NCBI RefSeq assembly: GCF_002086115.1
Contig: NZ_MVHJ01000018.1
Span: forward strand, 1 to 64,000
Length of the DNA stretch: 64,000 bases
Direction: 5' to 3'
DNA from: Mycolicibacterium bacteremicum
Lineage (GTDB): Bacteria; Actinomycetota; Actinomycetes; Mycobacteriales; Mycobacteriaceae
In this document: one piece after another, positions 16,195 through 24,774 of the stretch
Position numbering within the stretch: position 1 is the stretch's first letter
Layout of the letters: each line of letters opens with the position of its first letter
Translations under genes and position numbers: made by a program
The notes under the pieces: model-generated
Told to the model about the DNA's origin: nothing
Seen by the model: the letters and a program-made list of their open reading frames with translations, nothing else
The model's database searches: none

Positions 16195-17355
16195 TCAGCC
16201 GTCGTCGCGGCCGCGAGACTCACGCAGTTGCCTGCCCTGCGCGATGTCGGACTCCTCCTTGGCCTGGTTCTTCTCGGTGACGCGGCTGTCCCGTGGCGGC
16301 AGCTGGAGCTCGCGCTCGGCGGCGATGCCGGCCTGCAGTTGTCGGCCCCGCTCGAGCTCGGCGTCCAGTTCGGCGCCGAACAACAAGGCGAGGTTCGTGA
16401 TCCACAACCACAGCAGGAAGACGATGACGCCGGCCAGCGCGCCGTAGGTCTTGTTGTAGCTGCCGAAGTTCGCGACGTAGAAGCCGAATCCGACGGAGGC
16501 GACGACCCAGATCAGGATGGCGGCGGCGGCTCCGACGCTGATCCAGCGGAATTTGGGCTGCTGGACGTTGGGGGCCGCGTAGTACAGCACCGCGACCGCC
16601 CCGATCACCAGGACCAGGATGACCGGGAACCGGGCGATGTTCCAGGTCGTTTGGGCCGCCGGACCGAGCCCGACGGCATCACCCACCGCTCCGGCGATGG
16701 GGCCGCTGATGGCAAGCATGAATGCGACCGCCGCCGCGGAGACCAGGCCGGCGAAGGTGAGCAGCAGCTGGATCGGCCGCAGTTTCCAGACGGGCCGGCC
16801 CTCCTCGACCTCATAGATGCGGTTCATCGCGCGGCCGAACGCGCCGATGTATCCCGACGCCGACCACAGTGCGCCGGCGATACCGATGACGAGCGCGAGC
16901 CCGGCCGACGGTGCCTCCACGAGCTGCTGGATGGGCGCCCGCAAGGTGTCCACCGCCGAGGACGGGCCCAGATCCTCGACGATCTGCAGGACGGCGTCGG
17001 TGGTCCGTTTTCCCTGACCGAAGACACCGAGCAGGGACACCATCACCACCAGCGCCGGGAACAGCGACAGCACGGCGTAGTACGTCAGCGCCGCGGCGAG
17101 GTCGGTGCACTGGTCGGACCCGAACTCGCGGGCCGTTTTGCGCAGGACGTAGAACAGCGACGGCTTGGTCAGGTCCGCCGGTGAATCGGGTTTGGCCGGG
17201 TCGTCGGGGTCGGGTGCGTCATCGGGATCCGGTTCGGCGGCCGTCACCGCGGGGGTCGGTACGGACCAGGTGACGGGGGGTGGCTGAGGCGTGGCGCGCC
17301 TGCCGAGCAGGACGCCGGCCAGCAGTCCGCCGACCAGGGCCACCAACGTCTTCAT
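16195..17355 (-). CDS. YihY/BrkB family inner-membrane protein
   Basis: A 386-residue integral membrane protein. An N-terminal hydrophobic segment (LVALVGGLLAGVLLG) and a Pro/Asp-rich linker precede the core domain, which starts DQCTDLAAALTYYAVLSLFPALVVM, the hallmark of the BrkB/YihY family, and contains about six further helices including GALWSASGYIGAFGRAMNRIYE and VIVFLLWLWITNLALLFGAELDAELER. The family was long called ribonuclease BN in error; its function is still not established, perhaps transport or envelope related. The C-terminus is charged and cytoplasmic. The frame stays open upstream, but the ATG at 17355 (GGGAG ahead) is where homology begins. Confidence 0.85.
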   Translation of the reverse strand: MKTLVALVGGLLAGVLLGRRATPQPPPVTWSVPTPAVTAAEPDPDDAPDPDDPAKPDSPADLTKPSLFYVLRKTAREFGSDQCTDLAAALTYYAVLSLFPALVVMVSLLGVFGQGKRTTDAVLQIVEDLGPSSAVDTLRAPIQQLVEAPSAGLALVIGIAGALWSASGYIGAFGRAMNRIYEVEEGRPVWKLRPIQLLLTFAGLVSAAAVAFMLAISGPIAGAVGDAVGLGPAAQTTWNIARFPVILVLVIGAVAVLYYAAPNVQQPKFRWISVGAAAAILIWVVASVGFGFYVANFGSYNKTYGALAGVIVFLLWLWITNLALLFGAELDAELERGRQLQAGIAAERELQLPPRDSRVTEKNQAKEESDIAQGRQLRESRGRDDG

Positions 17356-17493
17356 CACGGACACTCCCGAGATCGATGGGTTCGGAACGGATCGAGGACA
17401 TGCCCGCGGGTCGCCACCGCGAAACAGCACCGTTTCCGCACCCGCCGTCGGGGAAACCACCGGGGTAGCGTCGAACAGAATCTGGAGGATCCG

Positions 17494-17934
17494 ATGAGCA
17501 CGCCGACCGAATCGAATGCACCCGTCCTGCTGTACGACGGTGTGTGCGGGGTGTGCAACGGTGCCGTGCGGACGATCCTGCGCTTCGACAGCCGCGGGAC
17601 CCTGCGCTTCGCCGCGCTGGACAGTGACTTCGCCCGCGACATCATCGCCCGGCATCCGTACCTGGCCGACCTGGATACCGTTGTGTTCGTGCGTGATCCG
17701 GGGTCGTCGCGGGAAACGGTGAGCACCCAGTCGGCGGCGCTGTTGCAGGTGGCCGATTATCTGGGTGGCTTCTGGAAGCTGGCGCTGGCCGCGCGGGTCA
17801 TCCCACCCGCCGTCCGGGACCGGTTGTATGCCGCGTTCGCCACGGTGCGCTATCGCGTCGGCGGACAGTACGACACCTGCCCCATCCCGCCGCCCGAGGT
17901 GCGCAGTCGATTCGTCGACGCCACCTACGGGTGA
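17494..17934 (+). CDS. Thiol-disulfide oxidoreductase of the DCC (DUF393) family
   Basis: A 146-residue protein with LLYDGVCGVCNG near the N-terminus: the Asp-x-x-Cys-x-x-Cys motif that names the DCC family. The family has a thioredoxin-like predicted fold and its substrate is unknown. Other conserved parts are LRFAALDS and the STQSAALLQVADYLGGFW segment. The ATG at 17494 has a CTGGAGG site. The gene is divergent from the YihY gene (138 bases) and its last 10 bases overlap the convergent flavoprotein gene. Confidence 0.8.
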   Translation: MSTPTESNAPVLLYDGVCGVCNGAVRTILRFDSRGTLRFAALDSDFARDIIARHPYLADLDTVVFVRDPGSSRETVSTQSAALLQVADYLGGFWKLALAARVIPPAVRDRLYAAFATVRYRVGGQYDTCPIPPPEVRSRFVDATYG

Positions 17935-19079
17935 ACCGACAGTCGCTTCGCCCGCTTGCCGCCCCTGGGCCAGAAGTAGCTGCCAGGCTTGCGCGCCTCC
18001 TTGGCCAGGAAGCTCAACGTCCCGGCACAGACCGACTCCTTGATGGTCGCTGCCAGCCGGCCCCCGATGTGCATGCCGATCGCGGTGTCGTCGAAACGCG
18101 ACAGTTGGATGGTGCCCGCATGCCGGCCGAGGCTGATGCACTGTCCCACCGAGGCCGGGTTCAGCACGCCGGGCTCCCGTCCGTCGATATGCGCCAGCAC
18201 GGTGTCGGCCGCGTGCGATGCCAGCGGCATGGCAAGCTGGCAGCTCATCCGCAGCGGAACCGCCGACGGGGAGGCCGCATCCCCGGCCGCCACGATCGCC
18301 GGATATCCGACGGCGGTGAGCGTCTCGTCGGTCAGCAGGCGCCCCAGCGCGTCGGTGGGCAGCCCGCTGGCGGCAGCCAACGTCGGCACGCCGAACCCGG
18401 CCGTCCACACCGTGGCCGCGGCGGGCACGTTCCGGCCGTCCGTCAGCGCCACGTGATCGGCGGCGACGGCGGCCACCTTCGCGTTCTCCACCACGGTGAC
18501 ACCGAGCTTGTGCAACCGCTTGGCCACCGACCGGCGACCGCCGCGGGCCAGCGATCCCCCGAGCACATCGGTGACCAGCGTGACGGGCCGGCCGGCCTCG
18601 GCGAATTCGGAGGCGGCCTCAATACCGGTCAGACCGCCCCCGACGACCACGATCGGCGCCGCGGCCGGCAGGCTCGCCATCCGCTCGGCCAACCGCTGGG
18701 CCGCCTCCAGTTCGCCCAGCGGATAAGCGAATTCGTCGGCGCCGGGAACGGCCGCGGGCACCGGTGCGGTGCTACCGACGGCGTAGATCAGATGGTCATA
18801 GGCCACCGCCGAACCGGATGCGAGCAGCACCTTGCCGGATTCGGCGTCGATCCGATCGACACTGTCGACGATCAGGCGCACCCGGTCGGACAGGATCGTC
18901 GCGTAGTCGGCCACCGCGTCGTCGGTACCCGCCACCAGCTGGTGCAACCGGATGCGTTCCACGAACTGCGGGCGGGGGTTGATCAGCGCGACGTCGACAT
19001 CCGCGCGTTGCAGCAGCCTGTTGGCGGCCAGTACACCGGCGTATCCGCCGCCGACGACGACGATCTGGGTGGTGGTCAT
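17925..19079 (-). CDS. NAD(P)/FAD-dependent oxidoreductase, NDH-2-like
   Basis: A 384-residue two-dinucleotide-binding flavoprotein. The FAD motif is GGGYAGVLAANRL at residues 9-21 and the NAD(P) motif GGGLTGIEAASEFAE is in the middle, followed by the usual AAGDAAS motif near 300 that contacts FAD. It belongs to the pyridine nucleotide-disulfide oxidoreductase/NDH-2-like group, shorter than respiratory type II NADH dehydrogenase (~460) and without its C-terminal membrane helix; the tail is basic instead. It may reduce quinones or another small acceptor; this is inference. The ATG has an AGGAGAGG site. A 16-base palindrome lies just upstream. Confidence 0.75.
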   Translation of the reverse strand: MTTTQIVVVGGGYAGVLAANRLLQRADVDVALINPRPQFVERIRLHQLVAGTDDAVADYATILSDRVRLIVDSVDRIDAESGKVLLASGSAVAYDHLIYAVGSTAPVPAAVPGADEFAYPLGELEAAQRLAERMASLPAAAPIVVVGGGLTGIEAASEFAEAGRPVTLVTDVLGGSLARGGRRSVAKRLHKLGVTVVENAKVAAVAADHVALTDGRNVPAAATVWTAGFGVPTLAAASGLPTDALGRLLTDETLTAVGYPAIVAAGDAASPSAVPLRMSCQLAMPLASHAADTVLAHIDGREPGVLNPASVGQCISLGRHAGTIQLSRFDDTAIGMHIGGRLAATIKESVCAGTLSFLAKEARKPGSYFWPRGGKRAKRLSVHP

Positions 19080-19104
19080 CGAAATTCCTCTCCTCGGTCC
19101 TGGT

Positions 19105-19120
19105 ATGACGACCGTGTCAT
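19105..19120. promoter_or_regulatory. Palindrome upstream of the NDH-2-like gene
   Basis: ATGAC, six bases, GTCAT: a 5-base inverted repeat 25 bases upstream of the flavoprotein start, in the gap shared with the divergent GCS2 gene. A second pair, CCGTAG (19151-19156) and CTACGG (19168-19173), lies nearer the ligase. Both are short, so operator function is only possible. Confidence 0.25.
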
Positions 19121-19223
19121 CCGCGGTGTGGGTCAGGGACCACGGAAAACCCGTAGTCCGCTACCGGCTACGGCCCGCGGCCATGTTTCCCGGACCCGGT
19201 ATCAGGGCACCTGAGGTCTCACC

Positions 19224-20324
19224 ATGGCCAGCCATCCCACATTCGGGGTCGAGGAGGAGTTCCTGCTCGCCGACCCACAGTCCGGCGAGCCGGTACCGCT
19301 CAACCGGCGGGTGGCCGCCCTCGCGGCGGACGCCGGGGTCGATCTGCAGCTCGAACTCACCAGCTGCCAGGTCGAGACCGCCACCGAGGTCGCCGACGAT
19401 GCCGCCGACCTGCTCGCCCAACTCACCCGGTTGCGACGCGTGGCCGCCGATGCCGCCGATGCCGCGGGCGCGCGCCTGCTCGCCGTCGGGTTGCCACCGA
19501 CTGTGCCGCAGCATTTCCCGATCACCGACAAGCCGCGTTACCACCACATCGCGGAACGATTCGGGATGATCGCCCACGAGCAGGGCATCAGCGGATGCCA
19601 TGTGCACGTGGCGGTTCCGGACCGGGACACCGCCATCACGGTGAGCAACCGGCTGCGCCCATGGCTGCCGCTGCTGCTGGCGCTGACCGCCAACTCGGCG
19701 ATCTACCGGGGGGCCGACAGCGGCCACGCCAGTTGGCGCCATGTGCTGTGGTCACGGTGGCCCAGTGCCGGGCCGCCACCGCATTTCGGGTCGGCGGCCG
19801 AGTACGACGCCGCCGTGCGGGTGATGCAGAACACCGGCGCGATGCTCGATGACGGCATGGTCTATTGGGATGTGCGGCCGTCGGCGAATTTCCCGACCGT
19901 CGAGGTCCGTGTCGCCGACGTGCCGGCGACCGTCGCCGACACCGTCCTGCATGCCGTGCTGACCCGCGCCGCGGTGATGACGGCGCTGGACGAGGAGGCC
20001 CGCGGCGTCCCGGCACCGCGGATTCCCGAGCACGTCCTGGACGCGGCATTCTGGCGATCTGCGCGCGACGGGCTCACCGGGGAACTGGTCGACTCCTACG
20101 CAACCGGGCACACCGCACCGGCCGAGGAGGTGCTGGGGGCCTTCGTCGACCGCCTCGGCCCCGCGCTGCGTGCGGTCGGCGACGACGGTCTGGTCGAGGC
20201 CGGGATGCGCCGAATTCTGCACGGCGGCAACGGCGCAATGCGGCAGCAGGCCGCCTGGCGACGTCGTCGGGAGGTCACCGATGTGATCGACGCGGTCGCA
20301 GCGGCCACCGTCGAGGGCTGTTAG
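19224..20324 (+). CDS. Carboxylate-amine ligase, GCS2/YbdK family (glutamate-cysteine ligase-like)
   Basis: A 366-residue enzyme of the GCS2 family. Key parts are FGVEEEFLL at the start (metal and substrate acidic residues), LELTSCQVETAT, HEQGISGCHVHVAVPD and WDVRPSANFPTVEVRVAD, all typical of YbdK-type ATP-grasp-related ligases that join a carboxylate to an amine using ATP. E. coli YbdK has weak glutamate-cysteine ligase activity; mycobacteria make mycothiol rather than glutathione, so the true product is uncertain. M. tuberculosis has a relative (Rv0433). The ATG at 19224 has only a weak ribosome site. The last 4 bases overlap the convergent TetR gene. Confidence 0.8.
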   Translation: MASHPTFGVEEEFLLADPQSGEPVPLNRRVAALAADAGVDLQLELTSCQVETATEVADDAADLLAQLTRLRRVAADAADAAGARLLAVGLPPTVPQHFPITDKPRYHHIAERFGMIAHEQGISGCHVHVAVPDRDTAITVSNRLRPWLPLLLALTANSAIYRGADSGHASWRHVLWSRWPSAGPPPHFGSAAEYDAAVRVMQNTGAMLDDGMVYWDVRPSANFPTVEVRVADVPATVADTVLHAVLTRAAVMTALDEEARGVPAPRIPEHVLDAAFWRSARDGLTGELVDSYATGHTAPAEEVLGAFVDRLGPALRAVGDDGLVEAGMRRILHGGNGAMRQQAAWRRRREVTDVIDAVAAATVEGC

Positions 20325-20938
20325 GCGTCGAACAACCGCGCCGCCAGAGCCAGTAGCGGGGCGTGCAGGGACCGGACGTCGCCGGAATCACTGTCGGCCA
20401 GTTCATGGGTCACCAGCGAGGCGATGGCCGCCACGAGCGCACGGCAGGCGAACCGCCCCTCCTCGGTGTCGATCCCGAAGACGCCCTGCACACCGTCGAC
20501 CGTGCGCTGCTGCAGCTGCATCCGGGCGTGTAGCGCCTCCGGGCCGGCGGCGTAGACCTCGATGAGATAGACCCGCGCCATCGCCGGGTCGCGGGCCAGG
20601 GTGTCCAGGTAGTTCGTCAGCACCGCGCTGAACACGTCCATCGGTGTGGCCTTGGCCGGCAGTGTGCCCGCCGCCTCGCTGACCCGGTGGTGGATGCGCG
20701 CATACGCGTCCAGAAAGCAGGCCTGCTTGCTGTCGTAGTGCTCGTAGAACGTCTGCTTGGAGACCTTGGCGCGCTCGGTGATATCGGCCACCGTGGTGCC
20801 CGCGAACCCCTTGACCTGCATGACCTCACCCAGCGCGGTCAGCATCCGGCTGCGTTGGTCGGCGGCCACCTGCGCGCGGGTCAGGTTGTGCCGCCCAGGA
20901 GGCAACTTCGCCGACAAGCTCCACCCCCGCGTTCGCAT
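20321..20938 (-). CDS. TetR/AcrR family transcriptional regulator
   Basis: A 205-residue repressor. The N-terminal helix-turn-helix reads SRMLTALGEVMQVKGFAGTTVADITERAKVSKQTFYEHYDSKQACFLDAY, at ~residues 28-80. The ligand domain is helical and not assignable to a ligand. It is divergent from the beta-lactamase-fold lipoprotein gene, the likely target, with 102 bases between. That gap contains an A/T-rich stretch with the self-complementary core TACGTA (20951-20956), which could hold the operator. The start at 20938 is preceded by 15 or so residues before the first helix, so a later start is possible. Confidence 0.8.
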   Translation of the reverse strand: MRTRGWSLSAKLPPGRHNLTRAQVAADQRSRMLTALGEVMQVKGFAGTTVADITERAKVSKQTFYEHYDSKQACFLDAYARIHHRVSEAAGTLPAKATPMDVFSAVLTNYLDTLARDPAMARVYLIEVYAAGPEALHARMQLQQRTVDGVQGVFGIDTEEGRFACRALVAAIASLVTHELADSDSGDVRSLHAPLLALAARLFDA

Positions 20939-21040
20939 GTCTCATTTGTGTACGTAGTCGTTTATAGTGCTACCTGCAGCAGTCGGCGTCGAGGGGTCGT
21001 CGACTCTGCACCATCGTTGCCTACCGGTTCTGGTCCGTCG

Positions 21041-22438
21041 ATGACACAGCTACGCCGGCTCTGCGCCGTCGGCGCGATTCTCGCCGCGGCGGCCTGCGGT
21101 GCGCCAGAACCTCCCGCGCCCGGCCCGCCGGCACCCAGCGCGGCAACACCGGCCAATACGCCACGTCTCGCCGCACCGGCACCCGCACCCGCCGCCGTCA
21201 CCCCCGCCGAGTTCGCACCGGTGGGTGCTGCCGTCGACGACGCGATCGCGGCGCACCGGTTGCCCGGCGCGGTGGTCCAGATCGGGCACGCCGGCCAGAT
21301 CGTCTTCCGGCAGGCCTTCGGCCAACGCAAGCTCGCGACCGAACCGGGGCCCGACGGCAACCCAGGTGCGGCCGAGCCGATGACCACCGACACGATCTTC
21401 GACCTGGCGTCCCTGACCAAGAGCATCGCCACGACGACGGCGGTCATGCAGTTGCACGAACAGGGCAAGATCGGGCTCGACGAGCCGGTACAGACCTACC
21501 TGCCCGGGTTCAACCCGACCGGGGATCCGCGCCGCGCACAGGTCACGGTGCAGATGCTGCTCACCCACTCGTCCGGTATCGCCGGCGATCTCAGCCTCGA
21601 CGGCCCGTGGGGGTTGGACCGGGCCGACAGGGCCGAGGGCATCCGCCGGGCCCAGGGCGCCTGGGTGGTGGGCGAGCCGGGCCAGAGCTTCCACTACTCC
21701 GACATCGGATTCATCCTGCTGGGCGCGATCGTCGAGAAGCTCACCAGCCGCGCCATCGACGAGCACGTGCAGAGCAACGTGTTCGGCCCGCTCGGTATGA
21801 CCGAGACCCGCTACCTCCCGGTCGCCAAAGCGTGTGGGCCGCACCGGGTTCGCGGCACCGCGATCGTTGCCGACCCGGATGGGCCCCGGCCCGAGCACTG
21901 CCCGGCCGGTAGTTGGGACACCGATCTGTTGACCCGCGTCGCGCCCACCGCACGCGATGGGGACACCCCCGGGCTCAATCCCGACTTCGGGCAGCTGCTG
22001 CGGGGCACCGTGCACGACCCGACCGCCCGCCGGATGGGTGGCGCCACAGGCAGCGCCGGTGTCTTCACCACGGCCGACGATGTGGGGCGGTTCGCTCAGG
22101 CGTTGCTGGACCGGCTGGCCGGCCGGCCGAGTCCCTTCCCGCTGACGCAGGCCTCCGCGGAACTGATGACCAGCGGACACCGGCTCGCCGATGCCGACGT
22201 ACGCGGACTCGGCTGGGATATCGACACGCCCCATTCCAGCCCGCGCGGCGCGCTGTTCCCGGTGGGCAGTTTCGGCCACACCGGGTTCACCGGCACGTCC
22301 CTGTGGATCGACCCGGGATCGGACACCTATGTGGTGGTGCTCGCCAACGTCATCCACCAACCCGGCGGGCCGCCCGTCGGGCCCCTCGCCGGCGAGATCG
22401 CCACGCACGCAGCGCAGGCGCTGCACCTCTACGGCTGA
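21041..22438 (+). CDS. Serine hydrolase, beta-lactamase/esterase family, probable lipoprotein
   Basis: A 465-residue exported class C beta-lactamase-fold protein. The N-terminus is a short lipoprotein-type signal with Cys19 (LAAAAC, an imperfect lipobox) followed by an Ala/Pro-rich linker. The catalytic SxxK is SLTK at 124-127 within FDLASLTKSIATT; the Tyr motif is YSD in SFHYSDIGFILLG; the third motif is HTG in FGHTGFTGTSLWIDP. The family covers D,D-peptidases, esterases and some beta-lactamases, so it is more likely an esterase or peptidase than a resistance enzyme. The frame is open far upstream, but the signal peptide fixes the ATG at 21041. The TetR gene is divergent. Confidence 0.8.
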   Translation: MTQLRRLCAVGAILAAAACGAPEPPAPGPPAPSAATPANTPRLAAPAPAPAAVTPAEFAPVGAAVDDAIAAHRLPGAVVQIGHAGQIVFRQAFGQRKLATEPGPDGNPGAAEPMTTDTIFDLASLTKSIATTTAVMQLHEQGKIGLDEPVQTYLPGFNPTGDPRRAQVTVQMLLTHSSGIAGDLSLDGPWGLDRADRAEGIRRAQGAWVVGEPGQSFHYSDIGFILLGAIVEKLTSRAIDEHVQSNVFGPLGMTETRYLPVAKACGPHRVRGTAIVADPDGPRPEHCPAGSWDTDLLTRVAPTARDGDTPGLNPDFGQLLRGTVHDPTARRMGGATGSAGVFTTADDVGRFAQALLDRLAGRPSPFPLTQASAELMTSGHRLADADVRGLGWDIDTPHSSPRGALFPVGSFGHTGFTGTSLWIDPGSDTYVVVLANVIHQPGGPPVGPLAGEIATHAAQALHLYG

Positions 22439-22515
22439 CCGCCGGGAAGAAAACGCGCCGGCCGACGGTTGTAGCCGATATCGCAGCAGCAGTCAGATGG
22501 AAGAGGCGAAGAGCG

Positions 22516-22731
22516 ATGAAGAAGATCGGATTGGCGGGAATCATCGCCGGAGCGTTCACCGCGGCGGTCGTCGGTTTGGCCGGGCCCGCGCAAGCCGAGG
22601 CGACGGTGCACATGCTCCCGCAGGCCCCTGGCGGGATCTACTACGACAATGACAACGACTACTACCCCTGGCGGGACCAGCTGTTCCCGACCGTGAAGGT
22701 GCCCCAGGTCGACACCTCGGTCCGGCACTGA
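22516..22731 (+). CDS. Small secreted protein with acidic Tyr-Asp-Asn-rich segment
   Basis: A 71-residue protein with a signal peptide (MKKIGLAGIIAGAF to AGPAQA, residues 1-27) and a mature part of ~44 residues that contains IYYDNDNDYYPWRDQLFP. I do not recognise a domain. The Asp/Asn-Tyr cluster could bind a cation or sit in the wall. The ATG at 22516 has a purine-rich GAAGAG lead. A long perfect hairpin follows the stop, supporting an independent transcript. Small secreted mycobacterial proteins of this kind are common and mostly uncharacterised. Confidence 0.65.
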   Translation: MKKIGLAGIIAGAFTAAVVGLAGPAQAEATVHMLPQAPGGIYYDNDNDYYPWRDQLFPTVKVPQVDTSVRH

Positions 22732-22744
22732 CCCGACCCCCTGC

Positions 22745-22777
22745 CACGAGGGCGCCCGCACCGCGGGCGCCCTCGTG
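22745..22777 (+). terminator. Strong hairpin terminator without U-tract
   Basis: CACGAGGGCGCCCGC and its exact complement GCGGGCGCCCTCGTG pair over 15 bases around a 3-base loop, 13 bases after the stop of the small secreted protein gene. There is no T run, as is usual for mycobacterial terminators. Confidence 0.7.
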
Positions 22778-22844
22778 CCATGTCGGGGTGGGGCCAGCCC
22801 TACCCTGAACACGCAGGCGCACGGGATGGGGGTGAGACCGGCAG

Positions 22845-24131
22845 ATGCCTAGCGTCGACGTCGTGACCACCGCGCAACCCGCCGGGGTGATCCGCCAGCT
22901 CGGCGTCGACACCGGATACGTCCTGCTCGGCTTCCCCCTGGCCATCACCAGCTTCTGCTTCGCCGTCACCGGATTGTCGGCCGGGTTGGGGACCTTGGTG
23001 GTGGCCATCGGCGTGCCCGTCATCGTCGGCACGGTGCTGATCGCCCGCGTCCTCGCGGATATGGAACGCTTCCGGTATCCCGCGGTCACCCACACCGAGC
23101 GCACCCGGCCCGACTATCGCAAGGTCCCGCCCGGGTCCGGCCTCTGGAAACGGATGGTCAACCCGCTCGCCGACGCCCAGTCCTGGTTGGATGTGACGCA
23201 CGCGTTGGCGCGCTTCCCGATCTCGGTGTTCACCTTCTGCGTGGTGGTGAGCTGGTGGGTGGTCGCGGTGGGCGGCACGCTGACGGTGCTGTGGGACTGG
23301 GCGATTCCGCGCGGGCCGGACAATCAGTCGCTGGCGCAGCTGGTCGGGCTCGGTGACAGCGCCGTCGCGCGCATCGGCTTCCAGACCGCCATCGGGGTGT
23401 TCTGTCTGATCACCCTGCCGCTCGTCGTGCGGGGCTGCGCGCTGCTGGAGGCCGCGTTCGCGCGGGTGCTGCTCACCGGCGTGGCAGAGATGCGCCAGAC
23501 GATCACCGTTCTGACAGAACAGAAGTCGGCCGCGGCATCGGCTGAGGCGCATGCGCTGCGGCGCCTGGAGCGCGATATCCACGACGGGCCGCAGCAGCGA
23601 CTGATCCGGCTCGCGATGGATCTGGGCCGGGCCCGCGCACACACCGAACCCGGACCGGGCCGCGACACCCTCGACGAGGCGATCGCCCAGACCCAGGAAA
23701 CACTCAACGAACTGCGGGCGCTCTCGCGCGGGATCGCCCCACCGGTGCTGACCGATCGCGGCCTGCCGAGTGCGCTTGCGGCACTGGCCATCCGGTGTAC
23801 GGTGCCGGTGGAGCTGACAGTGGACCCGGCGCTGGGAACCCCGCAGGGCCGCCTGGACGCCGCGGTCGAGACGGCGGTGTACTTCGCGGTGGCCGAGGCA
23901 CTGACCAACGTCGCCAAGCACAGCGGCGCCACGACCTGCTGGGTCACGGTGGCGCGTGGTCCGGTCCGCGTCGGGGTGGAGATCGTCGACGACGGCGATG
24001 GGGGTGCGCACGTGGCCAAGGGGCACGGCCTGGCCGGCCTGGCCGACCGCATCCTGGGTGCCGGCGGCACACTGGACGTGATCAGCCCCGACGGCGGGCC
24101 GACGACGATCCGGGTGGAGCTGCCGTGCTGA
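22845..24131 (+). CDS. Two-component sensor histidine kinase (NarL-system type, HisKA_3)
   Basis: A 428-residue membrane kinase. Residues ~1-210 hold four hydrophobic spans in the arrangement of the putative Sensor domain of actinobacterial kinases: LLGFPLAITSFCFAVTGL, LVVAIGVPVIVGTVLI, FTFCVVVSWWVV and GVFCLITLPLVV. The dimerisation/phosphoacceptor motif is LERDIHDGPQQRL with His246, and the HATPase has AVAEALTNVAKHSGA (N box) and GHGLAGLADRI (G box). The signal is unknown; there is no large extracellular domain, so it may sense the membrane itself. The stop overlaps the start of the response regulator. Confidence 0.85.
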   Translation: MPSVDVVTTAQPAGVIRQLGVDTGYVLLGFPLAITSFCFAVTGLSAGLGTLVVAIGVPVIVGTVLIARVLADMERFRYPAVTHTERTRPDYRKVPPGSGLWKRMVNPLADAQSWLDVTHALARFPISVFTFCVVVSWWVVAVGGTLTVLWDWAIPRGPDNQSLAQLVGLGDSAVARIGFQTAIGVFCLITLPLVVRGCALLEAAFARVLLTGVAEMRQTITVLTEQKSAAASAEAHALRRLERDIHDGPQQRLIRLAMDLGRARAHTEPGPGRDTLDEAIAQTQETLNELRALSRGIAPPVLTDRGLPSALAALAIRCTVPVELTVDPALGTPQGRLDAAVETAVYFAVAEALTNVAKHSGATTCWVTVARGPVRVGVEIVDDGDGGAHVAKGHGLAGLADRILGAGGTLDVISPDGGPTTIRVELPC

Positions 24132-24772
24132 GAGTGGTGGTCGCCGATGATTCGGTCCTGTTGCGGGAGGGGTTGATCCGCCTGCTCACCGAGAACGGGC
24201 ACGAGGTGGTGGCCGCGGTGGGGGACGGTCCGGCGCTGGTGGACGCCATCGGCACACACCGGCCCGATGTGTCCGTGGTGGATGTCCGGATGCCGCCGTC
24301 ACACACCGATGAGGGGCTGCGGGCGGCGGTGCAGGCCCGCCGGCTGGTCGCCCGGAGCCCGATCCTGGTGCTCTCGCAATACGTCGAGGTGTCCTACGCC
24401 GACGACCTGCTGGCCGACGGCGCGGGTGCGGTCGGCTATCTGCTCAAGGATCGCGTGGTGGCCGTCGGCGAGTTCCTCGACGCCGTCGCCCGGGTGGCCT
24501 CCGGCGGCACGGTGCTCGACCCCGATGTCGTCGCCCAGCTTCTGGTGCGCCGCCGCCGCGACGACCCGTTGCGGCAGTTGACCTTGCGCGAGCAGGAGGT
24601 GCTGGCATCGATGGCCGAGGGCCGCTCCAACACCAACATCGCCCGCACCCTGGTGATCACCGATGGTGCGGTGGAAAAGCACGTCACCAACATCTTCGCC
24701 AAGCTCGGACTGCCGCCCGACGGCGAGCAGCACCGGCGGGTCCTCGCGGTGTTGGCCTACCTGCGCGGCTGA
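24125..24772 (+). CDS. Two-component response regulator, LuxR/NarL family
   Basis: A 215-residue regulator. The receiver domain begins VVVADDSVLLREGL (Asp8/Asp9) and has phospho-acceptor Asp53 in VSVVDVRMPP and Lys in YLLKDRV. The LuxR helix-turn-helix is LTLREQEVLASMAEGRSNTNIARTLVITDGAVEKHVTNIFAKLGL. The GTG at 24125 overlaps the kinase stop by 7 bases, so the two are translationally coupled and form a cognate pair. Its target genes are not evident; the next gene is convergent and starts its stop 2 bases away. Confidence 0.9.
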   Translation: MLRVVVADDSVLLREGLIRLLTENGHEVVAAVGDGPALVDAIGTHRPDVSVVDVRMPPSHTDEGLRAAVQARRLVARSPILVLSQYVEVSYADDLLADGAGAVGYLLKDRVVAVGEFLDAVARVASGGTVLDPDVVAQLLVRRRRDDPLRQLTLREQEVLASMAEGRSNTNIARTLVITDGAVEKHVTNIFAKLGLPPDGEQHRRVLAVLAYLRG

Positions 24773-24774
24773 CC

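Noticed and set aside
17356..18408. Upstream extension of the YihY frame
   Set aside because: The open frame continues through the DCC gene and flavoprotein gene region in antisense or another frame; homology starts at 17355 where a ribosome site is present.
20951..20956. TACGTA as TetR operator
   Set aside because: A 6-base self-complementary core alone is too common, and the flanks are not symmetric.
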